Shown here: piece by piece, positions 1 through 8,171 of the stretch
Layout of the letters: every line of letters begins with the position of its first letter
How positions within the stretch are numbered: the first letter of the stretch is position 1
Assembly (NCBI GenBank): GCA_050008575.1
Contig: JBEKMJ010000038.1
Coordinates: 1-64,000 of the forward strand
Direction of reading: 5' to 3'
Length of the DNA: 64,000 nt
Origin: Bog-159 sp050008575
Lineage (GTDB): Bacteria; Acidobacteriota; Terriglobia; Bryobacterales; Bryobacteraceae
Notes under the pieces: model-generated
The model's input: only the letters and a program-made list of their open reading frames with translations
What the model was told of the DNA's origin: nothing
Database searches by the model: none
Position numbers and translations under genes: made by a program

Positions 1-281
1 CGGGATTCAATCTTTTCGATGCGTCGCTGCTGGACGACGGGTCGGTGTTTACCGACGAGTTCCGCGCCGATCTGCTGGGCGGCGTGCTGGTACTGAAACA
101 CCGCGGCACCGCGGTGGACCGCCCGTTCAGCGGCGAGCCGCTTTACAGGCCGTTTCGCGAGAAGGTCGAACGCCCGGGCAATGTCGTGCCGCTGACGTTC
201 ATTCCTTACTATGCGTGGGCGAATCGCGAGATGTCGCGCATGGAGGTCTGGGTGCCTTATGTGACGACCGGCAGCGAGTGA
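1..281 (+). CDS. C-terminal end of a GH127-like beta-L-arabinofuranosidase (DUF1680), 5' truncated by window edge
   Basis: The reading frame is open from base 3 and ends with TGA at 279-281, so only the last 92 residues of a longer gene are visible. The tail contains LTFIPYYAWANRE followed by MEVWVPY. This is the usual end of the GH127/DUF1680 family, where the sequence IPYYAWANR-x-x-x-M-x-V-W is highly conserved. These enzymes release beta-L-arabinofuranose or related sugars from plant polysaccharide and glycoprotein. The catalytic part lies outside the window, so activity cannot be judged. The gene overlaps the end of the convergent epimerase-like gene by 25 bp. Confidence 0.75.
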   Translation, partial: GFNLFDASLLDDGSVFTDEFRADLLGGVLVLKHRGTAVDRPFSGEPLYRPFREKVERPGNVVPLTFIPYYAWANREMSRMEVWVPYVTTGSE

Positions 282-955
282 CCGCGCAGCCAGCGAAAGG
301 TGGACTCCAGGTCCGCGGATTGGAAGACCAGCGAGCCGGGCACGATGGCATCCGCGCCGGCGGTATGCAGCGCGGGGACGGTATGGGTGCGGATACCGCC
401 GTCGGCCACCAGGCGCACTTTGTGTTGCGGATGCTCGCGCAATAGGGCGCGGGCTTCGCGCAGACGGTCGCAGGCCTGGGGCGCGAGATCGCATCCTTTC
501 ACGCCCACTTCGGTTCCTAACAGAATGACGGCTTCGACCGCGTCGAGGTAGGGCAGCACCGCGCGCACGGGTGTTTCAAGCCGCAGGGTGACACCCGCGC
601 CGCATCCGCGATGCAGGGCTCGTTCGATGGCGGCGCCGGCTTCGCGCTCGCCGTTTTCGACGTGCACGGTGAGCAGGTCGGCGCCGGCGTCCAGGAATTC
701 CGCGGCGAGCGACGAAGGATACTCCGCCATCAGGTGCACATGGAAGGGGACGGTGGTATGCGGGCGGATAGCGCGAATGAGATCGGGGAAGAAGAGCAGG
801 CTGGGGACGAAGTGGGCGTCGGCCGCATCCAGGTGGAAGGAATCGGCCCAGGGCGAGAGGCGGCGGATGGCGGATTCCAGGTTGGCGAGGTCGGCGGACC
901 AGAGGGACACGTCGGCCAGGAGGCGATCGGTGGGCAGGTGGGACCAGCCGCGCAC
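257..955 (-). CDS. Ribulose-phosphate 3-epimerase-like TIM-barrel protein
   Basis: The 232-residue product has the length and motif order of the Rpe family. FHLDAADAHFVPS matches the H-x-D-x-M-D-x-x-F-V-P metal/substrate motif, PFHVHLM supplies the second histidine, VADGGI the second aspartate, and VPGSLVFQS the terminal phosphate-binding strand. All four metal ligands (His, Asp, His, Asp) are therefore present. The usual loop M-x-V-N-P-G-F-x-G-Q is replaced by LLGTEVGVKG, so the substrate may not be D-ribulose 5-phosphate; allulose-phosphate-type epimerases are an alternative. The start is a GTG at 955. The gene is convergent with the GH127-like gene and divergent from the kinase at 1073. 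Family assignment is firm; substrate is open. Confidence 0.75.
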   Translation of the reverse strand: MRGWSHLPTDRLLADVSLWSADLANLESAIRRLSPWADSFHLDAADAHFVPSLLFFPDLIRAIRPHTTVPFHVHLMAEYPSSLAAEFLDAGADLLTVHVENGEREAGAAIERALHRGCGAGVTLRLETPVRAVLPYLDAVEAVILLGTEVGVKGCDLAPQACDRLREARALLREHPQHKVRLVADGGIRTHTVPALHTAGADAIVPGSLVFQSADLESTFRWLRGHSLPVVT

Positions 956-1072
956 GTCTTAGGGTAACAAGTTATGGCGCGCGGGGAGGGCGTGCGGTAA
1001 TCGAGTAGGGCAGGGAAGGGACGGCAGGAATTGGCTGTGTCGGTTCCGGGTGCCACATACTAAGCTGGAGTT

Positions 1073-1966
1073 GTGGTAGTCGCCGGACGGCAAAAATCGA
1101 TCGCCTTTTTCATCGCGCTGGGCGCCGGCCTCATTTGTGTCATTATCCTCCTGTATGTGGGCTGGGTGCTGCTGAACTGGCGGCACGGCATCCTGCTGGT
1201 CCTGGGTGCGATGCTGATGACGGCCATCGTCAGCGGCGTGGTGCTAAACACGATTTTTCTGGTGCGCGAGATCCGCCGCAACGCACAGCACGACGCTTTC
1301 ATCAACGCCGTCACCCACGAGCTGAAAACCCCTATCGCTTCCATCCGGCTGTATCTGGAAACGCTGCAGACCCGCGCGGTGGACGACGCCAAGCGCCTGG
1401 AATTTTATCGCATCATGGTGGACGACAGCGAGCGGCTGCTGGGAACCATCGAGCAGGTGCTGCGCACCGGGCGGATTGGCGCGTCCAGCCGGCGGCTCAA
1501 CGTGTCGCGCATCGATCTGGGCGGAGTCGTCGAGCAATGCGTCGCGCGGGTCCGGACGCTGCATAAGGTCGGGCCGGAAGCGCTGGCGTACCAGCCCGGT
1601 CCGCCGGTCACTATCGTGGGCGATGCGGACGAATTGCAGGCGGCCGTTTCGAATCTCATCGACAACGCCGTGAAATTCTCGGGAAGCGACGTGCGCGTCA
1701 CGGTGGAAACGGCGCGGGTCGACGGGAAGTTCGTGGCGCTGCGGGTCACCGACCACGGACCCGGTATCGAGAAGACCGAGCTGAAGCGGATCTTCAAACG
1801 CTTTTACCGCGTGCCGGGAGCGCTGGCCACGCGCGTGAAGGGGACCGGACTGGGCCTGTATATCGTCCGCTCGGTGGCCAAACGGCACGGCGGCCGCGCC
1901 TGGGCCGAAAGCGAGGGCCCGGGACAGGGGGCCACTTTCGTTTTGCAGCTTCCGATTGTGAAATGA
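1073..1966 (+). CDS. Sensor histidine kinase with two membrane helices and almost no periplasmic domain
   Basis: The 297-residue product starts with two hydrophobic helices (about residues 10-34 and 39-64) separated by only a few polar residues (NWRHG). It therefore resembles intramembrane-sensing kinases. The HisKA domain has the phosphoacceptor His82 in VTHELKTPIAS. The HATPase domain has the N-box LIDNAVKFSG, the G1 box DHGPGIE and the G2 box GTGLGLYIV. The GTG start at 1073 has GGAG directly upstream, though with short spacing. The stop codon overlaps the start of the response regulator gene (ATGA), so kinase and regulator are translationally coupled and are almost certainly partners. The signal is not evident from sequence. 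Confidence 0.88.
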   Translation: MVVAGRQKSIAFFIALGAGLICVIILLYVGWVLLNWRHGILLVLGAMLMTAIVSGVVLNTIFLVREIRRNAQHDAFINAVTHELKTPIASIRLYLETLQTRAVDDAKRLEFYRIMVDDSERLLGTIEQVLRTGRIGASSRRLNVSRIDLGGVVEQCVARVRTLHKVGPEALAYQPGPPVTIVGDADELQAAVSNLIDNAVKFSGSDVRVTVETARVDGKFVALRVTDHGPGIEKTELKRIFKRFYRVPGALATRVKGTGLGLYIVRSVAKRHGGRAWAESEGPGQGATFVLQLPIVK

Positions 1967-2706
1967 GCCGAATTCTGGTAGTCGAGGACGAGCAGCACCT
2001 GGCCGAAGGGCTGCGATTCAACCTGGAAGCGGAAGGCTACCAGGTGCAGGTGGTGGATACCGGCGAAGCCGCGCTGGAGGCGTTGCGGCCCGCCTCGCCG
2101 CCGTTCGACGTCGTGATTCTGGATGTCATGCTGCCGGGCATCGACGGCTTCGCGGTGATGTCCGAAATGCGGCATAGCGGCCAATTCGTTCCCACGCTGA
2201 TGTTGACGGCGCGCGGCCATCCCGACGATGTGCTGCGCGGCTTTGCGGCGGGCGCGGACGATTACCTGACCAAACCTTTCGAGTTGGCGATTCTGATCGC
2301 CCGCATGCGCGGCCTGCTGCGGCGCCGCGAGTGGTTGCGGGCGTCCATGAACCATGTGGCGGAGCCGCTGGCCGGACCGTCCGCCGGCCTCGATGAAACA
2401 TTCACCTTCGGCGATAAGACCATGGACTTCGGCCGGCTGCAGTTGCACGTGCGCGAGCAGGTCTTTCCGCTGACGTTGATGGAGGCCAACGTTCTACGGT
2501 ACCTGGTCCGGCACGAGGGTAAGCCCGTATCGCGGAAGGCCATGCTGGAAGAGGTGTGGGGGCTGCACGAAGACACCGATACGCGGGCCATCGACAATTT
2601 CATCGTGCGGCTGCGGCGCTATATCGAAGACGATCCCACGCATCCGCGGCACCTGTTGACGGTGCGCGGCGTCGGATACCGGTTCGTGGCCGCATCTCAC
2701 CAGTGA
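1963..2706 (+). CDS. OmpR/PhoB-family response regulator
   Basis: The 247-residue protein has an N-terminal receiver domain with the acidic pair in VVEDE, the phosphoacceptor Asp54 in VVILDVMLPG, the conserved Thr of MLTARG and Lys of DYLTKPF. It is followed by a winged-helix DNA-binding domain with LTLMEANVLRYLVRHEG, IDNFIVRLRRYIE and the terminal TVRGVGYRF hairpin. It overlaps the kinase gene by 4 bp, and the two form a two-component pair. The 3' end overlaps the convergent PilZ gene by 10 bp. Target genes cannot be read from the sequence. Confidence 0.92.
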   Translation: MSRILVVEDEQHLAEGLRFNLEAEGYQVQVVDTGEAALEALRPASPPFDVVILDVMLPGIDGFAVMSEMRHSGQFVPTLMLTARGHPDDVLRGFAAGADDYLTKPFELAILIARMRGLLRRREWLRASMNHVAEPLAGPSAGLDETFTFGDKTMDFGRLQLHVREQVFPLTLMEANVLRYLVRHEGKPVSRKAMLEEVWGLHEDTDTRAIDNFIVRLRRYIEDDPTHPRHLLTVRGVGYRFVAASHQ

Positions 2707-3077
2707 GACGCCGTGCCGCCGCGAAGTTCCGGCAGCCGGGCCAGGCGGCGAAACGCGGCGCTGGCGGTTCGAAAGTGGCATCGCTCGAAGCGGACTGCGG
2801 CGCGGCCGTCTTCCACGCGCACGACGGTGCCTCCGGCGATCAGGTTCAGGTGCACGTTTTCGGGCTGCCGGACCGGCCAGCCGATATGCAGCTCGACACG
2901 CTGTCCGGGCTGGACGGGTTGGTCGATGGTGAGCAGCGCGCCACCGCTGCCGATGTTGAGGACCCGGCCCCAACCCACGCCTTTCGCGAGGTGGTAACGC
3001 ACCGATAGTTGCATCGGGAAGCGCACATTTTGCCGCCGATCGAGTTCTGGCGCCACCAAAATGGAGGAAGCTGGCAT
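2697..3077 (-). CDS. PilZ-domain protein, putative c-di-GMP effector
   Basis: The 126-residue protein is a single PilZ domain. The N-terminal RRQNVR (residues 14-19) matches the RxxxR c-di-GMP motif. The second motif, normally [D/N]-x-S-x-x-G, reads NIGSGG (41-46), with the serine one place late, so ligand binding is likely but not certain. The ATG at 3077 was chosen because AGGAA lies just upstream and because the frame further upstream runs through palindromic repeat DNA with no family similarity. The gene is convergent with the OmpR-type regulator and appears monocistronic. Confidence 0.8.
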   Translation of the reverse strand: MPASSILVAPELDRRQNVRFPMQLSVRYHLAKGVGWGRVLNIGSGGALLTIDQPVQPGQRVELHIGWPVRQPENVHLNLIAGGTVVRVEDGRAAVRFERCHFRTASAAFRRLARLPELRGGTASHW

Positions 3078-3171
3078 TTCCTGCCGTTCGCAAGCACGTG
3101 GAGTGCCGTTGTGACTGCCGCCGGGACGTGGCGCAGGCCAGCGTAGCTCGCCCCTGGAGATTGGGCTTCTG

Positions 3172-3314
3172 GTGGGGCAGGCTCGCAGCCTGCGGCGGGT
3201 CTCCAGACCCGCTGGTAGCACAGGCTTCAGCCTGTGGAGGCGAGCGTAGCTCGCCCGAAGACCGGGCCTGCGAGGCCCGCGCAGGCTGCGAGCCAGGCTG
3301 CGAGCCTGCCCCAC
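3172..3314. repeat. Composite palindromic repeat with terminal inverted repeats (MITE/BIME-like)
   Basis: This 143-bp element begins GTGGGGCAGGCTCGCAGCC and ends with the inverse of the same sequence, 21 of 22 terminal bases pairing. Between the ends lie further short hairpins (caggcttcagcctg, cgggcctgcgaggcccg). The element sits in the 510-bp gene-free stretch 3078-3587. The rest of that stretch holds more hairpin fragments (3125-3160, 3330-3365) and, from about 3415, AT-richer sequence that probably carries the promoter of the next gene. Confidence 0.8.
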
Positions 3315-3587
3315 TACGGCGGACAGAATGTATGAAAGCCCCGCCAGCCGGCTAAAGGCCGGATGCGGGCGCCCTCCAAGCGCCATTGCGCGTAGACGCA
3401 CACCCCAATCCACCCGCGACTACCCTCACGCCGGAAATTAAGCTAGTGTATAGAATTGAATCGCACGTTCCGCAGCTACCCGCGGGGGCCTAGTACCCTT
3501 ATTCGCGGGCTGGCGCGCAGCCCCTTGCCGCCACACGGGGTTAAGTAGTGATAGACTTGAGCCTACGGGAAAGGAAGACACACACAC

Positions 3588-5429
3588 GTGAAAACTTTAT
3601 TTGCAATCGTTCTGACGCTGGGGCTCCTGGCAGCCTCCGCCTTCGCCCAGACCTGCCCCACGGGGCAGACTCAGTGCATCACGCAGGTCTCCAATGCAGC
3701 CAGCGAGGCCTTGACCCCGCTGCCTAACGCCAGCATCGCACAAGGGTCCTATTTTTCGATCTACGGCGTCGGTTTCGGGCCGGCTTTTTCGACATGCGGC
3801 GCGAACAACGGGTGCCTCTGGAGCCCGTACCCGCTGCCCACCGCCATCCTGCAAACTTCGGTGAACGTCTCGGTGCCGGCCGGCGCCACGCCGATTCCGG
3901 CGTACGTCGAATTTGCCGCTAATTTCGGTTCATACTCTCAGATCAACGCCATCATGCCGTCCACCGTACCCCCGGGAACGGGCACGGTTACGGTTACTAC
4001 CGCCGGCACCACCACGGCCACGTTTCCCATCACGGTGGTCGCCATGTCGTTCGGAACGTTCTCCATCAACCAGGCCGGCACGGGTCCGGGAATCATTACC
4101 GATACCAACTACGCGGTGCTGACGCCCTTCCACACCATCCCGCCGAGCACATCGTCAACCGCCAGCTATGCGATCATCTGGGGCACCGGCTTAGGTGTGG
4201 CGCCGGATATCGCCACCGAAGGGACCGCTGCGCCGACGCCCACCAACCTGTGCGCCACCGCCTCAAGCTGTCCGGTCACGGTGTGGGTAGCCGGCCAAAA
4301 GGCGAACATCTATTACGCGGGCCGCTCGGGCTACACCGCGGAAGACCAGATCGTCTTCGAAGTGCCGCAGGGCGTACAAGGCTGCTATGTGCAGGTGGCC
4401 GTGCAGACCGGCTCGGTAGTCGGCAACTTCACCAGTATGACGGTCGATCCCACGGGCCCGACCTGCTCGGATGCCGATGGCATCAACTACGCCAGCCTGG
4501 CGGCCGTAACATTGAGCAAGGGCAAGGCTAGCGTGGGCGCTATCAGCCTGCTCAGCAACTTCTTGAACCTGTCGGTTCTGGGGACCCCCTTGCAATGGGA
4601 CAACGATACGGTCTCCGGCGAGATCGCCACTTTCAGCACGTTCCAGTTGGGCACGTTCCAGGGCTTCACCTTGGCGCCGTCCGTCAATAACTGCTCGGTC
4701 AGCCCCTTCCTGCAATACCCGCCGCCCAAGGATCCCGTCTTGAGTGAAATCGCTTACCTGGATGCCGGCGCGAGCTTGAGCATACAGGGACCCAGCGGCT
4801 CCCCCGTATCCGTTCCCAAGAATACCAACGGCAAGGGATATAGCGCGCTGGTAGGCGGCTCTACGATCGCCCAGTTGATATCGGGCAATGGCATCGATCC
4901 GTTTTTCCTGAATGCCACGGGCTGGGGTACCAGTTCCTGGACATACGCCATTCTGCCGGGCACGTTCACGATGACAGGCCCGGGCGGCGCGGATGTGGGT
5001 GCGTTTTCGCTGCCGGTGAATGTGTCGTCCACGGCGGCATCGTTCAAGTGGACCAACGAGAGTATCGCCTCCAATCCGATATCCCGCAGCACACCGCTCA
5101 CCATCACCTGGAGCGGCGGGGATCCCAATGGTTTCGTGGACATCACGCTGATCTCTTCCACGCTGCAATCGGGCACCACGCCCGCGCCCACCACGCCGGG
5201 CATTCTGGTGGAATGCATCGCGCCGTCCAGCGCCCAGACCTTTACCGTCCCGTTGTATGTGATGCAATCGATGCCATCCACGGCGGGCAGCACGGCGTTG
5301 GTACCGCCCGGTGAATTGCTGGTGGGTCCAGCCAGCGCGGCCTCGTCGCCGACGACGCTGCCCACCGGCTTGGACGCGCTTTACATCTTCTATCACTATA
5401 TCGGCGGCTCGGAAGTAACCTGGGAATAG
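3588..5429 (+). CDS. Secreted protein with TIGR03437-type IPT/TIG-like modules
   Basis: The 613-residue product starts with a clear signal peptide (a hydrophobic stretch ending ASAFAQ). NAASEALTPLPNASIAQGSY and SIYGVGFGP, followed by QINAIMPSTVPPG, are the hallmark order of the TIGR03437 module known from Solibacter, normally NAAS...PGS..SIFG..L...QINAQVP. A second, weaker copy follows (IWGTGLGVAP ... VWVAGQKANIYYAGRSG ... DQIVFEVPQG). The C-terminal half is not recognised and is rich in Ser, Thr and Pro. The start is GTG with GGAAAGGAAG upstream. The role is unknown; an extracellular or envelope location is inferred from the signal peptide. Confidence 0.75.
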   Translation: MKTLFAIVLTLGLLAASAFAQTCPTGQTQCITQVSNAASEALTPLPNASIAQGSYFSIYGVGFGPAFSTCGANNGCLWSPYPLPTAILQTSVNVSVPAGATPIPAYVEFAANFGSYSQINAIMPSTVPPGTGTVTVTTAGTTTATFPITVVAMSFGTFSINQAGTGPGIITDTNYAVLTPFHTIPPSTSSTASYAIIWGTGLGVAPDIATEGTAAPTPTNLCATASSCPVTVWVAGQKANIYYAGRSGYTAEDQIVFEVPQGVQGCYVQVAVQTGSVVGNFTSMTVDPTGPTCSDADGINYASLAAVTLSKGKASVGAISLLSNFLNLSVLGTPLQWDNDTVSGEIATFSTFQLGTFQGFTLAPSVNNCSVSPFLQYPPPKDPVLSEIAYLDAGASLSIQGPSGSPVSVPKNTNGKGYSALVGGSTIAQLISGNGIDPFFLNATGWGTSSWTYAILPGTFTMTGPGGADVGAFSLPVNVSSTAASFKWTNESIASNPISRSTPLTITWSGGDPNGFVDITLISSTLQSGTTPAPTTPGILVECIAPSSAQTFTVPLYVMQSMPSTAGSTALVPPGELLVGPASAASSPTTLPTGLDALYIFYHYIGGSEVTWE

Positions 5430-5435
5430 CGTCCA

Positions 5436-5478
5436 GTGGGGCGGCGCCATGCGCCGCCCGCGGGGCTTTCAGCCGGCC
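5436..5478. repeat. Palindromic intergenic repeat (GTGGGGCGGCG type)
   Basis: GTGGGGCGGCGCCATGCGCC is followed by the complementary gccgc arm and then by a second hairpin, ggctttcagccggcc. It lies 6 bp after the stop of the TIGR03437 gene. A related hairpin pair, gcgggatttatcccgc and ggggctttagcccc, is at about 5691-5726, next to the decayed coiled-coil gene. Confidence 0.65.
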
Positions 5479-5713
5479 TGTGTGAGTGCTTGGCCGCCTT
5501 GCAGCTTTTGCCGTTGAGCCATGCACTGCCCCACGGCGGATATCATGGCGCTCGCCGGCGGCGTGGGATTCCTCCGCGAGTTCGGCGATACGGGCGCCCA
5601 GGTGGTCGCGGCGGTTAGGCCGTTTAGTTGGCGCTGGGTTTCGCGCCAGAGAGCGCGGAACGCCTCGCGTTCGGTGAGCCCGGCGGGGGGCGGGATTTAT
5701 CCCGCGCGGGGCT

Positions 5714-5896
5714 TTAGCCCCGCACCTCGCAAATCGACAGGTTGGCGAGTGGGTTTCCGGAGAGGCCTTCGATGCGGTGCTCGTGGTTTTCGATCGGTTC
5801 CAGGATGCGGCTGAAGTCGTGGTGCATCAGCTTGATGCTCCGCGTAAGGGCTTCGGGCCGTTCCGTCAGCCGTTCCAGGCGTTCATCTGTGGTTAT
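5714..5896 (-). pseudogene. Decayed duplicate of a small coiled-coil gene: start codon lost, 18-codon deletion
   Basis: The frame encodes TTDERLERLTERPEALTRSI and then HHDFSRIL, nearly the same as the intact gene at 6374-6574. Compared with that copy, 18 codons (54 bp) after HHD are missing, and the C-terminus runs into repeat-derived sequence. The ribosome-binding stretch CTGGAGGGAG is kept. The base triplet at the homologous start (5894-5896) is ATA instead of ATG, in the context GGCATAACC versus GTCATGACG. An upstream ATG at 5947 is in frame but has no family support. I therefore treat it as a dead copy. Confidence 0.65.
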
Positions 5897-6059
5897 GCCT
5901 CCCTCCAGTGTTCGGCGGGTACCTGAAAGTTTTGGGGAAACCGCCATCGCTATCGCTTGACCCCTGTGGGCACACGGCGGCGGCGGCTCTGCGGTTGGCG
6001 CGCTTCACGAACTCCCGCAAGCCGGTGCTCCTTGGGTCGAGCGTGTACCCGTTCCGGCT

Positions 6060-6149
6060 TCATCGGCGTTCCATGCGCTCTTCCATTCGGGTGACGCGGT
6101 CGGTGAGTTCGGCGACCTTGCCGCTGAGGATTTCGAACCCTGCGTCCAT
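6060..6149 (-). pseudogene. Fragment of a coiled-coil protein gene
   Basis: An in-frame stretch ending with TGA at 6060-6062 encodes KVAELTDRVTRMEERMERR preceded by a short amphipathic segment. The open frame continues upstream without a convincing start, encoding HQVDARFAGMD just before the internal ATG at 6149. The heptad-like pattern is typical of small coiled-coil proteins, and the position between two related genes suggests the C-terminal relic of a third member. It is too short for a firm assignment. The flanking DNA (5900-6060 and 6190-6370) shows no gene that I can support. Confidence 0.4.
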
Positions 6150-6373
6150 GCCAGCGAAGCGCGCGTCTACTTGGTGAAACGGGCGTTCATAGTCCTGGTT
6201 TTCTCCAGTATATCTGAGCCGTGGAGAGCAGCGGGCTCAGGTTTTGCTCTCCAGCCATACGCTCGCCGCCAGGGCCTTGGCGCACTCTTCGGCGGCGGCG
6301 CGTCTTTCGCTCGTTGGCCTCGATGGCGGCGATGCGCGCCGCGCCCCAGGGTGGGCGAGGCGCCCGCCGGTGG

Positions 6374-6574
6374 TCATCGCTCTTCCAGGCCCTCGATGCG
6401 GCGCTCATGGTTTTCGATTAGATCCAGGATGCGGCTGAACCGCTCGCTGTACTTGGCGTCGCGCGCGGCCTCGCGCTTCACCATCTCTTCGATGTCGTGG
6501 TGCGTGAGCTCGATGCTTTGCGTGAGGGCTTCGTGCCGTTCTGTCAGCCGTTCCAGGCGTTCATCTATCGTCAT
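6374..6574 (-). CDS. Small coiled-coil protein of unknown function
   Basis: The 66-residue product (MTIDERLERLTERHEALTQS at the N-terminus) is almost entirely predicted coiled coil, with a regular spacing of Leu, Ile and charged residues. A strong ribosome-binding site, CTGGAGGGAG, lies just before the ATG at 6574. A decayed second copy lies 480 bp away, which shows that this is a duplicated family. No domain with known function is recognisable. Confidence 0.6.
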   Translation of the reverse strand: MTIDERLERLTERHEALTQSIELTHHDIEEMVKREAARDAKYSERFSRILDLIENHERRIEGLEER

Positions 6575-6733
6575 GACTCCCTCCAGTATAACCGAGGCGA
6601 CCGGCGCAGCCTGCTCGCCGCCGCCGAAATCCCCTAGGGCGCGTATCTCTGCGGCAATTTTATGTTATTCCCCTGAGTTCCGCCGAAATTCTCTGCATAT
6701 CTCGCGTTAGCCGGCCCCTGGCTTTCGCCCTGC

Positions 6734-7945
6734 TTGGGCCAGGTTACTGGAAGCGGCACCACCGACTTTGTCGCGAAATGGACCAGCAGCAGCGCAATCG
6801 GGGACTCGAATATATATTCGTCCGGGGGCCTGGTGGGTATCGGCACCACATCGCCGGCGACGAAACTGGAGGTGAACGGCGGCGCCCAAGTGGATGGCAA
6901 CCTCACTCTCAGCGGGAGCATCCTGTCGGGGAGCGACGTCCTGATTCAGTCCTTCGGCACAGGCAACTTCGGTGCGGGCTTGCTGGCGCTGAACCCAAGC
7001 GCCACGGGAACCTACAATACGGCCATCGGCGGCTCGGCGCTGTACTCCAATACGACCGGGTACTACAACACCGCCTGCGGCTACCAAGCCCTCTACTCGA
7101 ATACGACATCGTCCGGGAACACCGCGGTAGGCTACCAAGCGCTCTACTCCAACACCGGCCTATTGAACACAGCCGTCGGCGGCGATGCCCTGCAATACAA
7201 CACCGGGGCGCAAAACACGGCCACCGGCGTGGAGGCGCTGGGATCCAACACCACCGGCGGCCAGAACACGGCCAACGGTACGTATGCGCTGCAATACAAC
7301 ACCACTGGAACAGGCAACACGGCCAGCGGGTTTGAAGCGCTGTTCGGCGCCACCGGGAGTTACAACATAGCGGTCGGGTATGCCGCCGGAGACAATATCG
7401 GAACCGGCAGCAACAACCTCGATATCGGCAACCAGGGCGTCTCCAGCGACAGCGGCGTGATACGCATCGGGACTGCGGGCACGCAGACCGCTGCCTACGT
7501 CGCAGGCATCTACGGCGTCACCACAAGCGCCAACAACGCCGTGCAGGTGCTGATCGACTCCAACGGCAACCTTGGCGCCGTCTCGTCCTCCCGCCGCTAC
7601 AAGGAAGACATCCACAACATGGGCGACTCCAGCAGCGGATTGCTGCGCCTGCGCCCGGTCACCTTCCGCTATAAGAGGCCGTTCGAGGACGGATCGAAGC
7701 CCATCCAGTACGCGCTGATCGCCGAGGAAGTGGCCGAGGTCTATCCGGACCTGGTCACGCGTTCGGCGGACGGGCAGGTGGAAACTGTGAAGTATCAGGT
7801 GCTGGACGCCATGCTGCTCAGCGAGTTGCAGAAGCAGCATGCCACGATCACAGACCAGAAGGAGCAAATTCGCTCGCTCGAAGAACGGCTGGCAAGAGTC
7901 GAGGCAGCGGTGGGGCGGACCTCTCTAACCGCTTCAGCCCACTAG
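6734..7945 (+). CDS. Tail-fibre-like protein with YadA-type head repeats and C-terminal S74 intramolecular chaperone; 5' end uncertain
   Basis: The protein opens with GQVTGSGTTDFVAKWTSSS, a common opening of secreted fibre proteins. About ten short repeats follow, of the pattern NTAxGxxALxxNTTGxxN, as in trimeric beta-roll heads. The C-terminus has SSSRRYKEDI followed by LLRLRPVTFRYK and YALIAEEVAEVYPDL, the conserved core of the peptidase S74 chaperone domain, which trimerises fibres and cleaves itself at the Ser. It ends with a coiled coil (QKEQIRSLEERLARVEAAV). The only start is a poor TTG at 6734. The frame is open back to 6677 and encodes a hydrophobic remnant (SAYLALAGPWLSPCLGQ) with no start codon. 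The signal peptide region therefore looks damaged, or begins in another frame. Confidence 0.7.
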   Translation: MGQVTGSGTTDFVAKWTSSSAIGDSNIYSSGGLVGIGTTSPATKLEVNGGAQVDGNLTLSGSILSGSDVLIQSFGTGNFGAGLLALNPSATGTYNTAIGGSALYSNTTGYYNTACGYQALYSNTTSSGNTAVGYQALYSNTGLLNTAVGGDALQYNTGAQNTATGVEALGSNTTGGQNTANGTYALQYNTTGTGNTASGFEALFGATGSYNIAVGYAAGDNIGTGSNNLDIGNQGVSSDSGVIRIGTAGTQTAAYVAGIYGVTTSANNAVQVLIDSNGNLGAVSSSRRYKEDIHNMGDSSSGLLRLRPVTFRYKRPFEDGSKPIQYALIAEEVAEVYPDLVTRSADGQVETVKYQVLDAMLLSELQKQHATITDQKEQIRSLEERLARVEAAVGRTSLTASAH

Positions 7946-7965
7946 GGGCTCGATCGGATCGCCTT

Positions 7966-8027
7966 GCGCGGGGAGGGGACATCCGCTCCCCCGCGCTGGT
8001 CCCCGGGGTGTTCCAGCACCCCTGGGG
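7966..8027 (+). terminator. Two successive hairpins after the S74 gene
   Basis: GCGCGGGGAG (7966-7975) pairs with CTCCCCCGCGC (7986-7996, one extra C). CCCCGGGGTG (8001-8010) pairs with CACCCCTGGGG (8017-8027, one bulge). They begin about 20 bp after the stop codon. No T-run follows, so a terminator role is only inferred. Confidence 0.45.
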
Positions 8028-8171
8028 CCAAAGGTACTAGAACCCCACGGCGCCGTCCGGCTTCCAAAGTGCGATTCGATCCTTTACACTGGCATAGTTT
8101 AGGTTATGAAGTATAGTTTTGGATTATGATCGGTAGTGCCGGTTTGCGGGAACGGCAGAGGAGAACGTAAC

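Noticed and set aside
4263..5450. Long open frame (395 codons) antisense to the TIGR03437 gene
   Set aside because: Composition is Arg/Gly/Ala-rich with no motif; it is a by-product of third-position GC bias opposite a real gene with a signal peptide.
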